From Clitoria ternatea (lineage: Eukaryota; Streptophyta; Magnoliopsida; Fabales; Fabaceae): a DNA stretch of 64,000 nucleotides. The stretch is taken from positions 48,654,501-48,718,500 of the forward strand of contig CM075675.1 in assembly GCA_037962975.1 (NCBI GenBank). The letters are read 5' to 3'. A program made the position numbers and the translations under genes. Positions within the stretch are counted from its first letter, which is position 1. Each line of letters starts with the position of its first letter. Below are positions 47,801 to 58,821 of the stretch, one piece after another. The notes below the pieces were generated by a model. It was not told the DNA's origin. It did not search any database and worked only from the letters and a program-made list of their open reading frames with translations.

Positions 47801-48351
47801 TGATGAAATGAGAGGTGTGGTAGGAAATGAAGAAGGATTGGGTATTTATAGAAATAAGGAATGGTTATTATTCCAACGGTCACTATGTAATTTTTAATAT
47901 TATTTTTAAATATGATCCGGGGTGGCAATCTGGACTAGACGAGGTTCTAAGCACTGTACCGCGTCACCAATAAGAACTGGTAAGTCATAACCGGGGTCTA
48001 AAATCATCGGTCAACTATGGACATTTCTCTTCACCTCGGTTAAATATTAAGCATTGGGGAATCTTCTGCAGGTTTACCTCCGGTGTGTCTTGAAGTTCAA
48101 GTACGGATTAAGACATCAATTTTAACTTGAAGAACCTCGGATTCCCACCGAACTGAGGTGTAAAATACCGTACTCCACTGAGGCTATATGAGCTTAGAAT
48201 TAGTGAGGTAACACCGGTCATGAGACCGTGCTAGGACCCCGGTTAATGCAGTCAACATTGACTCCAGATTCTAGGACAAATAAACCCTCTTTTTTTCTTT
48301 TTTTTCATATTTTAATATATATATTTTGCCGGACAAAAATAGGTGTTCACA
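44888..48351 (-). repeat. 5' LTR of the Ogre-type element (3464 bp)
   Basis: This is the fuller of the two LTRs. Relative to the left LTR it keeps the block at about 44998-45121 with 'GGAGTCGCCAC' and 'GGAGGGGAAGG'. It has the A-rich array at about 45840-46830. TATA-like TATAAATA on the minus strand lies near 47843-47850 and again near 47162-47170, either of which could serve as core promoter. Scattered substitutions and indels separate it from the left LTR. Confidence 0.93.
45840..46830. repeat. A-rich tandem array in the right Ogre LTR
   Basis: The counterpart of 30780-31735, with the same ATAAAGGGGCAGAAAAGTAA core units but changed copy order and number. Array length has therefore changed since the two LTRs were identical. 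Confidence 0.85.
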
Positions 48352-48422
48352 TAAAGATCCAAGAATCTCATCCTTTTTAACTTTATTTTGTTAAGAAGTC
48401 CCTCCTACAACATCCTTATTGT

Positions 48423-49075
48423 TCTTTCTCTTTCTATTCTGAGAATTTGAGGCCAAATGAGCACTTTTAGTTTTGTCTCTTTATTTCCTTTCCTCTTCTT
48501 GTACACAGTGAGAAATAAGCTCATTCAAGGTCTATTTATCCTTTTGAGTATTATAACTCACCTTAAACTGTCTAAAGTATGCAGGAAGAGAAATCAAAAC
48601 TAAGTGCACGAGCAAGTCATCAGATAACTTTAACTTTAGTGCTTTCAGTTTTGATGCAAGAGTAGACATTTCCATAATGTACTCCCTTATGTTTCCTGTT
48701 CCTTTATATCTCATAGAGATTAGCTTGGCAAGTAAATTGCTTGCATCAGCCTTCTCATTACCAGTGAAATATTTTTCAACAATATCAAGGAAACCTTTGG
48801 CATTCTCGATCTCAGAAATAGATCCTCGAAAAACTTCTGGAACGGATTGCTTCATGATCATTAGACACATTCGGTTTGAGCCTTCCCACTTTCAACCTTA
48901 TCCTCTTCCAGATTTTTTGGAGTTGGAGTGGGCTTCGCAACCTGAAGTACCAGATCAAGATCCATGCAACCAAGAATGATCTCAACTGCTTCCTTCCAAA
49001 CCTTGAAGTTTGTCCAATTAAGCAAAGGGATACAATTAATTTAAGCAGAAAAGTTAACAACACTAGCAACAACAA
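48423..49075 (-). pseudogene. Copia-3 gag pseudogene
   Basis: The minus strand encodes a copia gag of the UBN2 type. A start region (minus frame near 49000-48880) is followed by the segment at 48532-48870 with 'AKGFLDIVEKYF', 'YKGTGNIREYI' and 'LVHLVLISLP', typical of this capsid domain. Frames are shifted and stops occur near 48870 and 48532. Left of it the sequence passes, after a short basic stretch, straight into the integrase zinc region ('DEILGSLDISKFEVC'). The knuckle and protease have therefore been deleted. Confidence 0.82.
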
Positions 49076-50800
49076 CTAAAAAAATATATATATTTATATG
49101 TATATATGATTAAAATAAATAATAAATAAAATATGCAGATAATTCTCATGATAGACCCATTACAAGATACCAAGCACAACATTAATTTTTAGTCTTTGGA
49201 CCAACAAATTAATTTGTAAGTGCTACCTTTAATGCAACGATCAAATATTCATAATTGATTCTGTCAAATAATAGTCTTTCTTTGGATTGACTATCATTCA
49301 TATGATTTTAACTTTATAATTATCATATATTTATCATCACAGGCATGTTATTATTTGGCCAGATTGCATCTTCCTTTGAGATGAGTACAAAATGCATAAA
49401 TAATCTCATGTAAACATTTATTGTAATTTTAATTAAATTAATTTCTATAACAAGGATTACTTTGGTAATATATATTATATCAATTAATCTAATTTTAAAA
49501 AAATTACTAGTGTTGCCCTTCCTCACATTGGGTGGCTGCTCTAAATTAGTAATAGGCCACTAGAATTCAGACACCACCCATGATGTTGACCACAACGATA
49601 GGAAGTCTACTAGTTGTAGGCATCATGAGGAAGCCACACTCTAGCTGAGGCTTTCAAGATGTCAGGCAGAGACGAATGTCCCAAATGACACAGCTACACA
49701 ACCTCCCCTAAGCTTAAGATTTATTCAGACCCCTGGGTGTAGGGTCCCACTCAAAGAATGTGAAGGGACACAAATTAATCATTAATTAGGGTCTTTTATC
49801 TGCCTGAATTTTTATCCAAATTAAAATAACAACTAGATTAAAAATTTACCATATATATATATATATATATAAATATTTCACAACTACATGCCCAAAAAAT
49901 GTACCTTAATATATTAAATTAAGATTCAAGATCATAATGACATTTAATATATATATATAATATTAATATATTATGATGCATTGAAATGTGATTAAAATAT
50001 AACAACATTCATAACAAACTTAATTACGGTGCATTTAATTTAAATTTAATATATTTAATTAAAAAAACACCATAACAACCAGATCAAAACTTTAAATGCA
50101 TGATTAAAATAGAAAAACATCATAACAGCTTGATCAAAACTTTAAATGCATGACAACAATATAATATTGTTAAAATATTATTATATTATAATCATATAAA
50201 AAAAGGCAAGCAAGGTAACAATAAATAATATTATAACCAAAACCATAATATAATAAAAAAATAGGCACAATAACAACCTGGTCCAAAACCATAATATAAT
50301 AATATTATATTATAACCATAAAAAATAAAATAAAATGCATGCATTTAATAAGGCACCGTTTTGTAACATAAGCAGATTCAATATTTGCTCTAAATATATT
50401 ACCTTATATTTAATTTTAATATTTTCCATCTAATTGCAACAAGGTTACAAATTATTATAATATAATGTTATAAAATTAATAATGCACAGATTCAATGGCA
50501 AAAGTAATTCAATGGCAGGATGCAACAAAAGGTAATATGACTAATTCATGTAATATGACAAAATTCATACGACACATTTGGATCCCACATACATATGAAT
50601 GTGAAGCATATATATCAATATGAAGTGTATATACATAATTGCAACATGCTGGATCTAGAATATGTGAACCACACAATCATATAAACAAATATATAAATCA
50701 TGCGAGTATTAATCGAAAAACCCAAAATTAATAAAATCTAAATTATTCCTAATAGGATAAATCAATTAACCTTAAAATCCAATAATCTAACGTTAAGGAG
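49076..50800 (-). other. 5' leader of Copia-3
   Basis: About 1.7 kb of AT-rich, non-coding DNA lies between gag and the primer site, long for a copia element. A GC-richer part at 49585-49822 matches a block in the Ogre-type leader. Short AT dinucleotide runs occur near 49850-49870. No RNA gene is recognised. Confidence 0.65.
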
Positions 50801-50812
50801 GCTTTGATACCA
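50801..50812 (-). promoter_or_regulatory. tRNA primer-binding site of Copia-3
   Basis: The minus strand reads TGGTATCAAAGCC two bases inside the right LTR. It differs in one base from the initiator-Met site TGGTATCAGAGC of Copia-2. Confidence 0.85.
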
Positions 50813-50814
50813 CT

Positions 50815-51284
50815 TGTTGGAAAATTCCCAATTTAACTTTATGGATTTTCAAATAAAGTTTAAGAACAATTACGTTAGATTATCGATTAAGAGGAGTATT
50901 ATAGAATTACTTGGATTTATTGATCTTGATTGAAGGTAGCAGTGGAATGATTTGTTGGTTCTATGGTCTTCCTCAGCCAAATCACTGGATTCCTCAATAA
51001 GACTTTATATTTCTCCTTGATGGGGCAGAAAAAATTAGGTTTTTGATTTACCGTATTGGAGACTATAACCACTGATTAATTATATGTACCTGTTAGGGTT
51101 CCCATTAAACCCTAATGGGGAAAATCCTAATTTTCACTCATATAAGCTCATATCATTAATATTGATAGTCTAACGGGCTCACCAATATCATATCACCTTA
51201 ATTGAGCCTAATTAAATAGCCAATATAAATTCTATAAATAATATATCAGCTCATATTAATTATTAGAAATTAAAATTTCTAACA
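50815..51284 (-). repeat. 5' LTR of Copia-3
   Basis: This 470-bp LTR starts TGTTGGAAAATTCCC and ends TTTCTAACA. It aligns end to end with the split left LTR but with many substitutions. Confidence 0.93.
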
Positions 51285-51990
51285 AAGAAAAGGGAAGTTG
51301 AAGCAATACATGTTCAAGGATAACTCCTATGATGAATCAGACCAGAATATCAAGAGAAAGGACAGGTCCCCAAGTAGCAATGAGGGACGAGGTCTTAGGA
51401 AGGCGACAACGATAGAAAAGATGAAATCCAAAGTCGTTGAGGCCATCAATAAGGAAGAGATAAGTCATAAACAAGATCACATGAGGATTCGTTAGGGGCA
51501 GAGTATCTAACATTGCCCCAAAATACTAGATGATCATGATAATGTTGGTGCAAGTTAAGTCGGACAACAAAACCTTTTGAGGTAGAGTGTAAACCCTATC
51601 TATTACCTCCTCTGACAATGACTTTAACCCAATCATCCTAGGAAGAGATGACGCGGTTGTGATCGAAGCTGTCATAGACAACAAAAGAATCTGTCGTCTA
51701 CTTGTTGATTAAAGAAGTTCCTGCGATATTAATTTTTATGAATGCTTTAATAAAATGAGCTTAACCGATATGGACTTACAACATTATATGTATGATTTAA
51801 TAGCTTTTAATGATGCAAAGTAACCCACTAAGGAGTACCTCGACATCAAACTCCCCTTCGAAGGTGAACCTAATGCAAGGACAATGATCATCTCCTATAT
51901 CTTACTTTCAAAATTCATGACTAAAAAATATATAAAAGTGGGTGATCATCTATCCCTAAATTCTGTCGAATTCTCTCCCTCATCAAATCA
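51285..51990 (+). pseudogene. Ty3/gypsy gag-protease relic, right part
   Basis: This continues the relic at 21370-22123. Just after the junction the plus strand reads KGKLKQYMFKDNS, which in plant Ty3/gypsy elements follows the gag knuckle. From about 51640 a broken frame reads VIEAVIDNKRICRLLVD and then a stop where the protease would have its G-S-S segment. The second aspartate-type motif is not identifiable. Homology fades near 51990. Confidence 0.75.
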
Positions 51991-52307
51991 TGTAATGTTA
52001 TTTAAAAATTATATATTTCAAATAAAAGAACAATTTTTTTAAACTAAAAGCACACATATGACATAATATTAAAAATTTTGGAATAGGAAATTTCAATCTA
52101 ATTCATTCTTATTAAGATTTTATCTCTCTACTAGAGAAGCTTTGTTTAGCTACAGCAAAAGTATTTTCATGTGTCGCTAATAGCGACCACCCAAAAATAG
52201 TGACCAAAGTTCACCTTGGAAGTAGTTAATAAAGTCATTTTTTATGGCGTTAGTGACTTCACAATTTTAAACAGAAACTTTGTCGCGCTACTATCATCAG
52301 TAACTGG
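51991..52307. other. Possible CACTA-like relic, left part
   Basis: A segment around 52125-52300 has 'CTACTAGAGAAGC' and then the palindrome GTCGCTAATAGCGAC (52174-52188). Similar GTCGCTA/TAGCGAC motifs reappear at 57065-57285 beyond solo LTR B. Such motifs are common near the ends of legume CACTA elements. I could not pair two termini. Confidence 0.3.
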
Positions 52308-52479
52308 TGTAACATCCCTATTTTTAGTAGCAGTCTTATTTAGTAAAAAATTGAATTTTAGAAGGTCTGTAAGTGGTAATAAGTGAATAAATGCCCTGTA
52401 GATGGTCTGTAATGTCGCAAGAATTTCATTTTTATATGTAATTATGGAATTTATATAGACCATTAAAGAAATTAATCAA

Positions 52480-53700
52480 ATTCCGAGTGAAAAGGGCTCT
52501 GTTCCGAGTGACAGAGAGAAATTCCGAGTGACAGAAAGAAAATCCGAGTGAGGGATTAAATTCCGAGTGTAAAGTTATGTTGACCAAGTAAAACATGGCC
52601 GAGAGTGATACTACCGAGTGGAATCTTGGTATCAGAGACGATTGGAGTGAAGTGTGTGAAAATTCCGAGTCAAAACACCCTTGAATAACTTGTTCCGAGT
52701 CAAACCATGCCGAATACTACCTTTTCCGAGTGACAATTTCTCTAATTACAGTATTCTGAGTGAAGAGACTCAGTCAGGGATATAACCAATGCAATCCGAG
52801 TAAGTTAGTCCAAGTCAAACCTTCCCAGTGAGGAAGGGGATAGCATTCCGAGTAGGATATATATGAGGTTTAGAGCCATTGAGTGAGGCTAAATATGTAG
52901 CCTTTCCGAGTGAATAGGCTTGGATGATCCCAAGTAAGATATACTCGAGTGGGAAATAATACCGAGTGAAAATGATGTGTGTAGGAATGGATTTGGATAT
53001 TTCCGAGTGGAAATCCGAGGGAAGATTTGTTGTAATGGATTAGATTGGAAAATTTCTAAGTATATGATGATAATCCGAGTGGATTGGGTTAGAACAAGTC
53101 CGAGTTGGACTTAGCATAATGGTTTCCCCGAGTGAATAAAATGAGGTATACCAAGTGGTATTTGATTAGTGATAAACCGAGTGAAGAAGTTTATGGATTC
53201 CGAGTAAGAAAATCCTTATTACCGAGTGGATCTTACGTGTGACTTTCCTGAGTGGAAGTATGGAACTGAGTAAACTTCCAAGGGAAGGAAAGTGTATTCT
53301 CCGAGTGAGAAATATAAGTCTATGTCGAGTGATGAATGTGAAGTACATTCCCGATTGTGTTGAAGTTAAATACACCGCGTGGTATGAGAAGTATTCCGAG
53401 TGAGTGGATGAGTTTTACCGAGTGGAACAATATGAGTAGAGTTCGGATTTGGAATGAAAATTTCGAGTAAAAGGTTGAATGATAGGAAAGAAATAAAAGG
53501 GAGTCGGTTTTTGAAGTACATTACCGAGTGAGAAAGGACTAGGCTTGGAATGATTTAACCGAGTGAGAACCATCAGAAATGACTCAGATTTGGGATATAA
53601 TACTGAGTGAAAGGCCAAGCAAGATAGGAGTCGGTGTGGGTGTGAATTACTGAGTGAATGATGGGAAAGATGAGTCGGTTTCATGGGAATGCCGAGTGAG
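52480..53700 (+). repeat. Irregular CCGAGTGA motif array
   Basis: The octamer CCGAGTGA or one-base variants recurs several dozen times in the same orientation over 1.2 kb. It is separated by 15-60 bp of mostly unrelated sequence. The spacing is not periodic, unlike an ordinary tandem repeat. Confidence 0.85.
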
Positions 53701-53705
53701 AACTG

Positions 53706-53842
53706 GATGACTCGCTCAAGCGAGTCGGAATTTGCTTGAGCGAGGAGGAATTTTTGCCTTGCTGAACCTCATTTCTTCATTTCGCTCAGGCCATCATTGT
53801 GCCTCGCTCAAGCGACTCGGATTTCGCTTGAGCGATATGACC
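53706..53842. repeat. CGCTCAAGCGA dyad cluster
   Basis: CGCTCAAGCGA and its complement TCGCTTGAGCGA occur in two neighbouring pairs, each with an adjacent GACTCGG or GAGTCGG. Each pair could fold back into a stem. Confidence 0.75.
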
Positions 53843-54403
53843 ACTGCAGCCACTTTCCTTTCATTCCTAATGCTGACTGGTCCACCTGTCCTAAATAAAT
53901 CCAAGAAGAATTGTCACAGACAAGTCAACCACAGGGAAAGTGGAACCTTTTCACTCCACTCGAAGCACCCTTTATATATATTAATATATCCTTTCTATTC
54001 ATGCAAAGCTGACGGTGGAAAGGGGTCAAAAGGTTCCATTATCCTCACCTAATTCTTTAAATAACAAAAAGGCTTGCCTCCCACTTGTTTTCCCCATTAT
54101 TAACCCACTACTCTCAGAACACACATGCATACGAACCACTTAGCAAATCACACACCCTTCTTCTCCTCATTTTATACGTTCAAAGGCTTTTCCTTCCATT
54201 TTTATTTCTTCCACTGCGAACTGGAACGAGGAAACTACAAGACATACCTTGCTAATCAAAGGACTCCATCAAGGTAAGAGGGGACATGGTTGTGAATAAC
54301 TATGAAATGGGTAGAATTGTATGCTGTTCTAGGATTCCAGAATTAACTTCGTAAATTGTTGTTTATTTTTGAAATTGAAAACGTGTGAATTTGACTCTGA
54401 CTT

Positions 54404-55370
54404 CTTCATGAAAGTTGTAGATCTTTTTATTATGTAAAATTTGAGACTTGAACCGACTGATATGAGTATGTGTAGCAAAAGTTATAGCCAAAATACTACA
54501 GCATGTCTGAGTGGAATATTTATCCTATGTTTTGTGTATATATTAATATGATGGGACTTGTACGTACATAATCATCCTTTGATGTCTTCATGAAAGTTGT
54601 AGGTATTTATGTTATGGATCTATAGAAAGTGGTTTCAAGTCAAAATGACTTTTGTAGCTTGAGTTATGCCTAAAATACTGAAGTATATACAAGCTGTAAT
54701 TCTGTTAATTTGAAATCCGAATCTTATTTTTAAAACTGGGAATTGTGCAGTGGGAATTAGTGGTTGGTGCCTTCATGAAAGTTATAGATATTTGTGTTAA
54801 GGATAATTTAGAACTAGTTTCATGCCAATATCATTTTTGTAGCTCCAGAAACGTTCAAATTACTAATATATGTACGTTTTGGAAAACTCACCTTGAGGCA
54901 GTGTGGTATTTCGTAAATAAGTGTAATTCTGTTTGGAATTTGAAATTATGTTCTTCATGAAAGTTGTAGATATTTGTGTTAAGGATAACTTAGAGCTGGT
55001 TTCATTCCAAAATCATTTTTGTAGCTCCAGAAACGTTCAAATTACTAATATATGTATGTTTTGGAAAACTCACCTTGAGGCAGTGTGGTATTTCGTAAAT
55101 AAGTGTAATTCTGTTTGGAATTTGAAATTGTGTTCATCATGAAAGTTGTAGATATTTGTGTTAAGGATAATTTAGAACTGGTTTCATGCAAAAATCATTT
55201 TTGTAGCTCCAGAAACGTTCAAATTACTAATATATGTACGTTTTGGAAAACTCACCTTGAGGAAGTGTAGTATTTCATAAATAAGTGTAATTCTGTTTGG
55301 AATTTGAAATTGTGTTCTTCATGAAAGTTGTAGATAATTGTATTATTAATCTATAGAAAGTTGAATCACA
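54404..55370. repeat. 182-bp tandem repeats in solo LTR B
   Basis: Units marked by CTTCATGAAAGTTGTAGAT begin near 54404, 54583, 54772, 54953, 55135 and 55317. The copies at 54772, 54953 and 55135 are near identical at 181-182 bp, while the first two are diverged. Short open frames inside it repeat from copy to copy and are not genes. Confidence 0.9.
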
Positions 55371-55869
55371 TGAAAAGGTTATGATTTGCTCATGTTATGA
55401 CTGTTTTGCTAGAGTATGTTGCTGTTGGAAATGCTGAAAGTTAATTATAATGGTTATTATGAATGAAAATGGTATTTCCTCTATGAGTAACAATTTATTA
55501 TTAAATCTTTGAGTGATTATGATTTATTATTGATGTTGTTACGTTTTAATGAGTATCATACAGTTACATATTTTGGTAGTGAATAATTATGAATGACATA
55601 ATTAATATATATGTACATGAATGCCTTGTGGTTATTGTTACATGTGGTTGAAATAGTAAATCCATGATTCTGAAAATTATTATATGTGATGTGTCCTTTG
55701 AGGACTTGTGGTTTTCCAAGTGGTTTTGGAAATTGATATATCATGGTATGTTAAATGATAATGAGTATTAAAGGCATTCATGCATCATAAGCATTGGACG
55801 CACCATGGAATTTAGGGGTTCCATGATTGCCTACCCTGGTGGGGGGTTACTCTATAATGAGTTTAAGCT

Positions 55870-56050
55870 CTATTTTCACAAGAACCATGGAAGTGTAGGG
55901 ATCCATGGTTGTGCAAATTCTTACTGGTATACTTATTTGTGCAGGAGCCATGAAAGTGTAGGGATTCATGGTTATGCTAATTCCTACTTGTGCACTCAAT
56001 TTCGCAGGAGCCATGAAAGTGTAGGGATTCATGGTTATGCTAATTCCTAC
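55870..56050. repeat. ~65-bp tandem repeats in solo LTR B
   Basis: Three copies of a unit with AGCCATGAAAGTGTAGGGAT followed by 'tcatggttatgctaattc' occur head to tail. The first is more diverged than the other two. Confidence 0.85.
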
Positions 56051-56559
56051 TGGCGTCTCTATGAGACTTTTTACTGCAGTATTTCCACCAAACCAAATGG
56101 ATCCAGCATGACATCATTGAACTAAATTAAAGACTTATTAAATAAACTGGTGTGGCATATTCATCATATCATTATGTATTATTGATTGTGTTTGTACAAT
56201 TTTATTTATTTTATATTTATTCTATATTCTGTCTCACTCTTACATTAATTTTTACAGTGAATGTCACCCAGAATGAAGAGTGATGCTATGGTTGATGCCT
56301 ATGTGAATTATTGCTTGGATTTCGGAATTATTCTAATTTTATGATTTGTAATAAATACATGTTATGTACTGTTATTTTTTAAAATCGTTTCCGCTACGTA
56401 ATTATTTCCTGAATTTTATTATTCACGACTAGTATGCATGATAATATTCTGCTATTATCGACCTTTATGTGAACTCTGATTTTAATTTATTAATTTTTAA
56501 AAGATCTTTTAAAAACGTAAAAAATTTATTCGGAAAATTATACGGGGCGTTACAACTGG

Positions 56560-57290
56560 AAAGATTGTATAAAAAGGATAAGCTAAGTGCCAGGAATCAA
56601 GTGTGGTTTCTAAATATTATTACATATGTGTCCTTAACATTATGGCAACATCATAACTTATATGTTACATAAAGAATCTCTCACTGAGTATAATGGGTTG
56701 GTGCGTCAGATGAGAAAATTATCACTAAGGAAAAGTAAAGTAGCAATGGAAGCCTTGCTTGTCACTAGTTTGAGCAAGGTGGTTGAATCAAACTTCTGAA
56801 GGGAAATCAAAATGTTAGCAAAGGAAGGAGATCAACCACTAGATTTTTATAATTTCCCGTAGCTAATCTTGTTACAAATTATAGTAGAGTAGTAACATAA
56901 CTTTTTTAGTCACTAATTTAGGCAGGGTTGAATTAGACCTGAGGAGGGAAATGAAAATTTTAGCAATGAAAAGCCTTTGATCATTACCCATTTAATCGTC
57001 AATAGAATCATCTCTATGGTGGTGTTTAATGTTGGTTTAGAAGTTTGTTGACAAACTCCTTGCTTGTCGCTACTTTGACGAAGCTTAGATCTAAAAGGTT
57101 TTAGTGAATGAAAAAATTTATGATGGGGTTGATTGTCGTGTTTAAAGTTTTCCTACTTATCCATCACTAACTCCACCAATGTAGTAGTTAAGAAAAAATA
57201 ATTAGTAACAAGTATATTATCTTGTCGCTAATATTAACACACGTGGAAGAGATTATTGGTTTAGTTGCCTATGTAGCGACAAACAAGTGT
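56560..57290. other. Possible CACTA-like relic, right part
   Basis: Non-coding DNA with scattered GTCACTA, TGTCGCTA and TAGCGACA motifs (for example near 56910, 57068, 57222 and 57272). It may be the other side of the relic at 51991-52307, split by solo LTR B. No transposase frame is seen. Confidence 0.3.
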
Positions 57291-58076
57291 TGATAGTTAA
57301 ACTAAAAACTTTTAATCTTGCACAACCTCCCTTCCTCCCCCATTTTCCTACTCTCCGCCCTAACTTCCCAACCTTTTTTTGTGTCTCATTTCTCCACCTC
57401 TAGCAACCACCATTTCTGACCAACAACATTTTTCTTGTTAATCCCTTTTCTTCCACCTAAAATTATTCAAATCTTAATTAAAGGTCACATACACTAAAAA
57501 TTTTATCATAAGTCACCAAACGAAGTTCCTAATAAAGATGTTGATCAACTTTAATAATTATTAATTAAAGGGCTACATATATGCCTAAAGCAAAATTCAA
57601 TCGGTAAAAAATGTTCCCAAAGATGAAAGGAATGAAGGGGAACATACGAAACTCAAAATGGCAAGGTGTGGGAAACTTATGGTAGAAGGGGGAAAGGGAA
57701 AAAGGGTGGAAAGGAGTTTGGAAGAGTTTTGATCGACTAGGCATAAACTAAAGGTTGTGACATTAATGCTAAATTTTTATAGTTTTAAGTGTTTTGATCG
57801 ACTAGGCATCAATTTAATCGATGCTAATCGTGTTTTTTTTGGGGCGAGACTCCTAGCTATTTAACATTTTCCCCTTAGAATGGGTGGAAAATTATTGGAC
57901 CTTTGTTTTAGGAATTAAAGATGATGATTCTAATTATCAAAGTGAGAATGTTTTATTTGGTAATTTCATAAAAGTAAATTTGATATGAAAATGTATACGT
58001 CAAACCCCCTTTTCCCATTCTCTTTATAAATTGTTATAGATAAATTATAATTAAAATCATACAAATAATAGTCAAA
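57291..58076. other. Intergenic DNA, no gene seen
   Basis: AT-rich sequence without recognisable genes. The phrase GTTTTGATCGACTAGGCAT occurs twice (near 57728 and 57790). Confidence 0.5.
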
Positions 58077-58416
58077 GGTTTAAATATATTTTTTATATCT
58101 TTATAAATGTAACTAATTTTGGGTTTAGTCACCTAATTTTGGTAACTTTTAATCCTCATTAATTTTAAATATTTTAACATGGTCCGAATGACTTAATGAC
58201 ATTTCAAGTATTTATACATGTGATGTTAAGAATCATGCTTAGGTGGCATGTGTGGGTGATATGTTCCTATGCTTGACACAATATCATTAATATGTGCCAA
58301 TAGAGATCATTTTTATAAGTTTTAAATTTGTAAGGATGAAATTCAATAAAACTTTTTAGGGATTAAAACAAAAATTAGTTATATTTATTTATATAAATTA
58401 AGAACATATTTATCCC
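58077..58416. mobile_element. MULE-like MITE
   Basis: The 340-bp segment has long imperfect inverted repeats at its ends. The left starts GGTTTAAATATATTTTTTA and includes TAACTAATTTTGG. The right, read inward, starts GGGATAAATATGTTCTTAA and includes TAACTAATTTTTG. The flanks ATAGTCAAA and ATAATTAAA match at 7 of 9 bases, consistent with an aged 9-bp target duplication as made by Mutator-like transposases. It has no coding capacity. Confidence 0.5.
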
Positions 58417-58509
58417 ATAATTAAATATATAATTTTAAATTTCTATAGTAAATAATAAAGACTTAAATAATAGTGACTTAGTAAGAAAAAATAGAACAAT
58501 ATCCCATTG

Positions 58510-58816
58510 ATTGTTATAAATAAATGGAATTCTAAATATAGAGAAAGAAATAGAGAAAGAGAGGAGAATTAAAGAGAGTAAAGAGTGAATGAGAATGGAA
58601 GAAGAAGTGTATTGTGAGTGATCCATCAAGTCCTATTTATAGGACTAAGAAGGGGGACATCCATTATTAATTCATTCATAATACTCCCCTTGGATGTCCC
58701 TATTTTAGAATGTGCCTCGTTAAAACCTTACTAGGAAAAACCCAGTGGGATAAAAACCTAGTGAAGGAAAAAGAGTACAACATTCTTTACAAAATAAATA
58801 AATGATTAAATATACA
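58510..58816 (-). repeat. 3' LTR of Copia-4 (approximate limits)
   Basis: The minus-strand polypurine tract GATGAGGGGGAGAA at 58830-58843 places the LTR to its left. The LTR probably starts TGTATATTTAATC (minus) at 58816. A TATA box, TATAAATA (minus), lies near 58632-58640. The far end could not be fixed without the 5' LTR for comparison. Confidence 0.4.
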
Positions 58817-58821
58817 GATAT

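Larger units (their letters stand above)
29951..48351 (-). mobile_element. Ogre/Tat-type Ty3/gypsy retrotransposon
   Basis: This 18,401-bp element is flanked by TAAAG (29946-29950 and 48352-48356) and has LTRs of 3.3 and 3.5 kb. From right to left on the minus strand it carries a primer site, a leader, an extra ORF1, gag, protease with G-patch, a likely intron, RT, two RNase H domains and integrase. A 3' UTR with tandem repeats follows. Giant size, very long LTRs, ORF1 before gag, an intron between protease and RT, and the second RNase H are established hallmarks of the Ogre/Tat lineage. Stops and frameshifts in every coding module show that it is no longer autonomous. It inserted into the second copy of the Copia-3 duplication. 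Confidence 0.92.
22124..51284 (-). mobile_element. Copia-3, disrupted Ty1/copia element hosting nested insertions
   Basis: The element is flanked by the target duplication AAGAA (22119-22123 and 51285-51289) and spans 29 kb only because other elements inserted into it. Its LTRs are 470 bp once the inserted DNA is removed. They differ at many positions by eye, so it is much older than Copia-1 and Copia-2. Orientation is minus: primer site at 50801-50812, polypurine tract at 26383-26400. The coding region is broken and has lost the stretch from the gag zinc knuckle through protease to the start of integrase. It therefore cannot be autonomous. Confidence 0.92.
52308..56554. mobile_element. Solo long LTR B (gypsy-type)
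   Basis: This 4247-bp insertion starts TGTAACATCCC and ends GGGGCGTTACA, flanked by ACTGG (52303-52307 and 56555-56559). It contains no gag or pol, so a solo LTR is the simplest reading. Internally it has an irregular CCGAGTGA motif array (52480-53700), a dyad-rich CGCTCAAGCGA block (53706-53842), 182-bp tandem repeats (54404-55370) and shorter repeats (55870-56050). The shared TGTAACATCCC start suggests a family related to solo LTR A, but the internal repeats are unlike. Confidence 0.82.

Noticed and set aside
53732..56125. Open frames of about 70-106 codons in solo LTR B
   Set aside because: They repeat from unit to unit with the tandem arrays, or lie in simple LTR sequence. None resembles a known protein.
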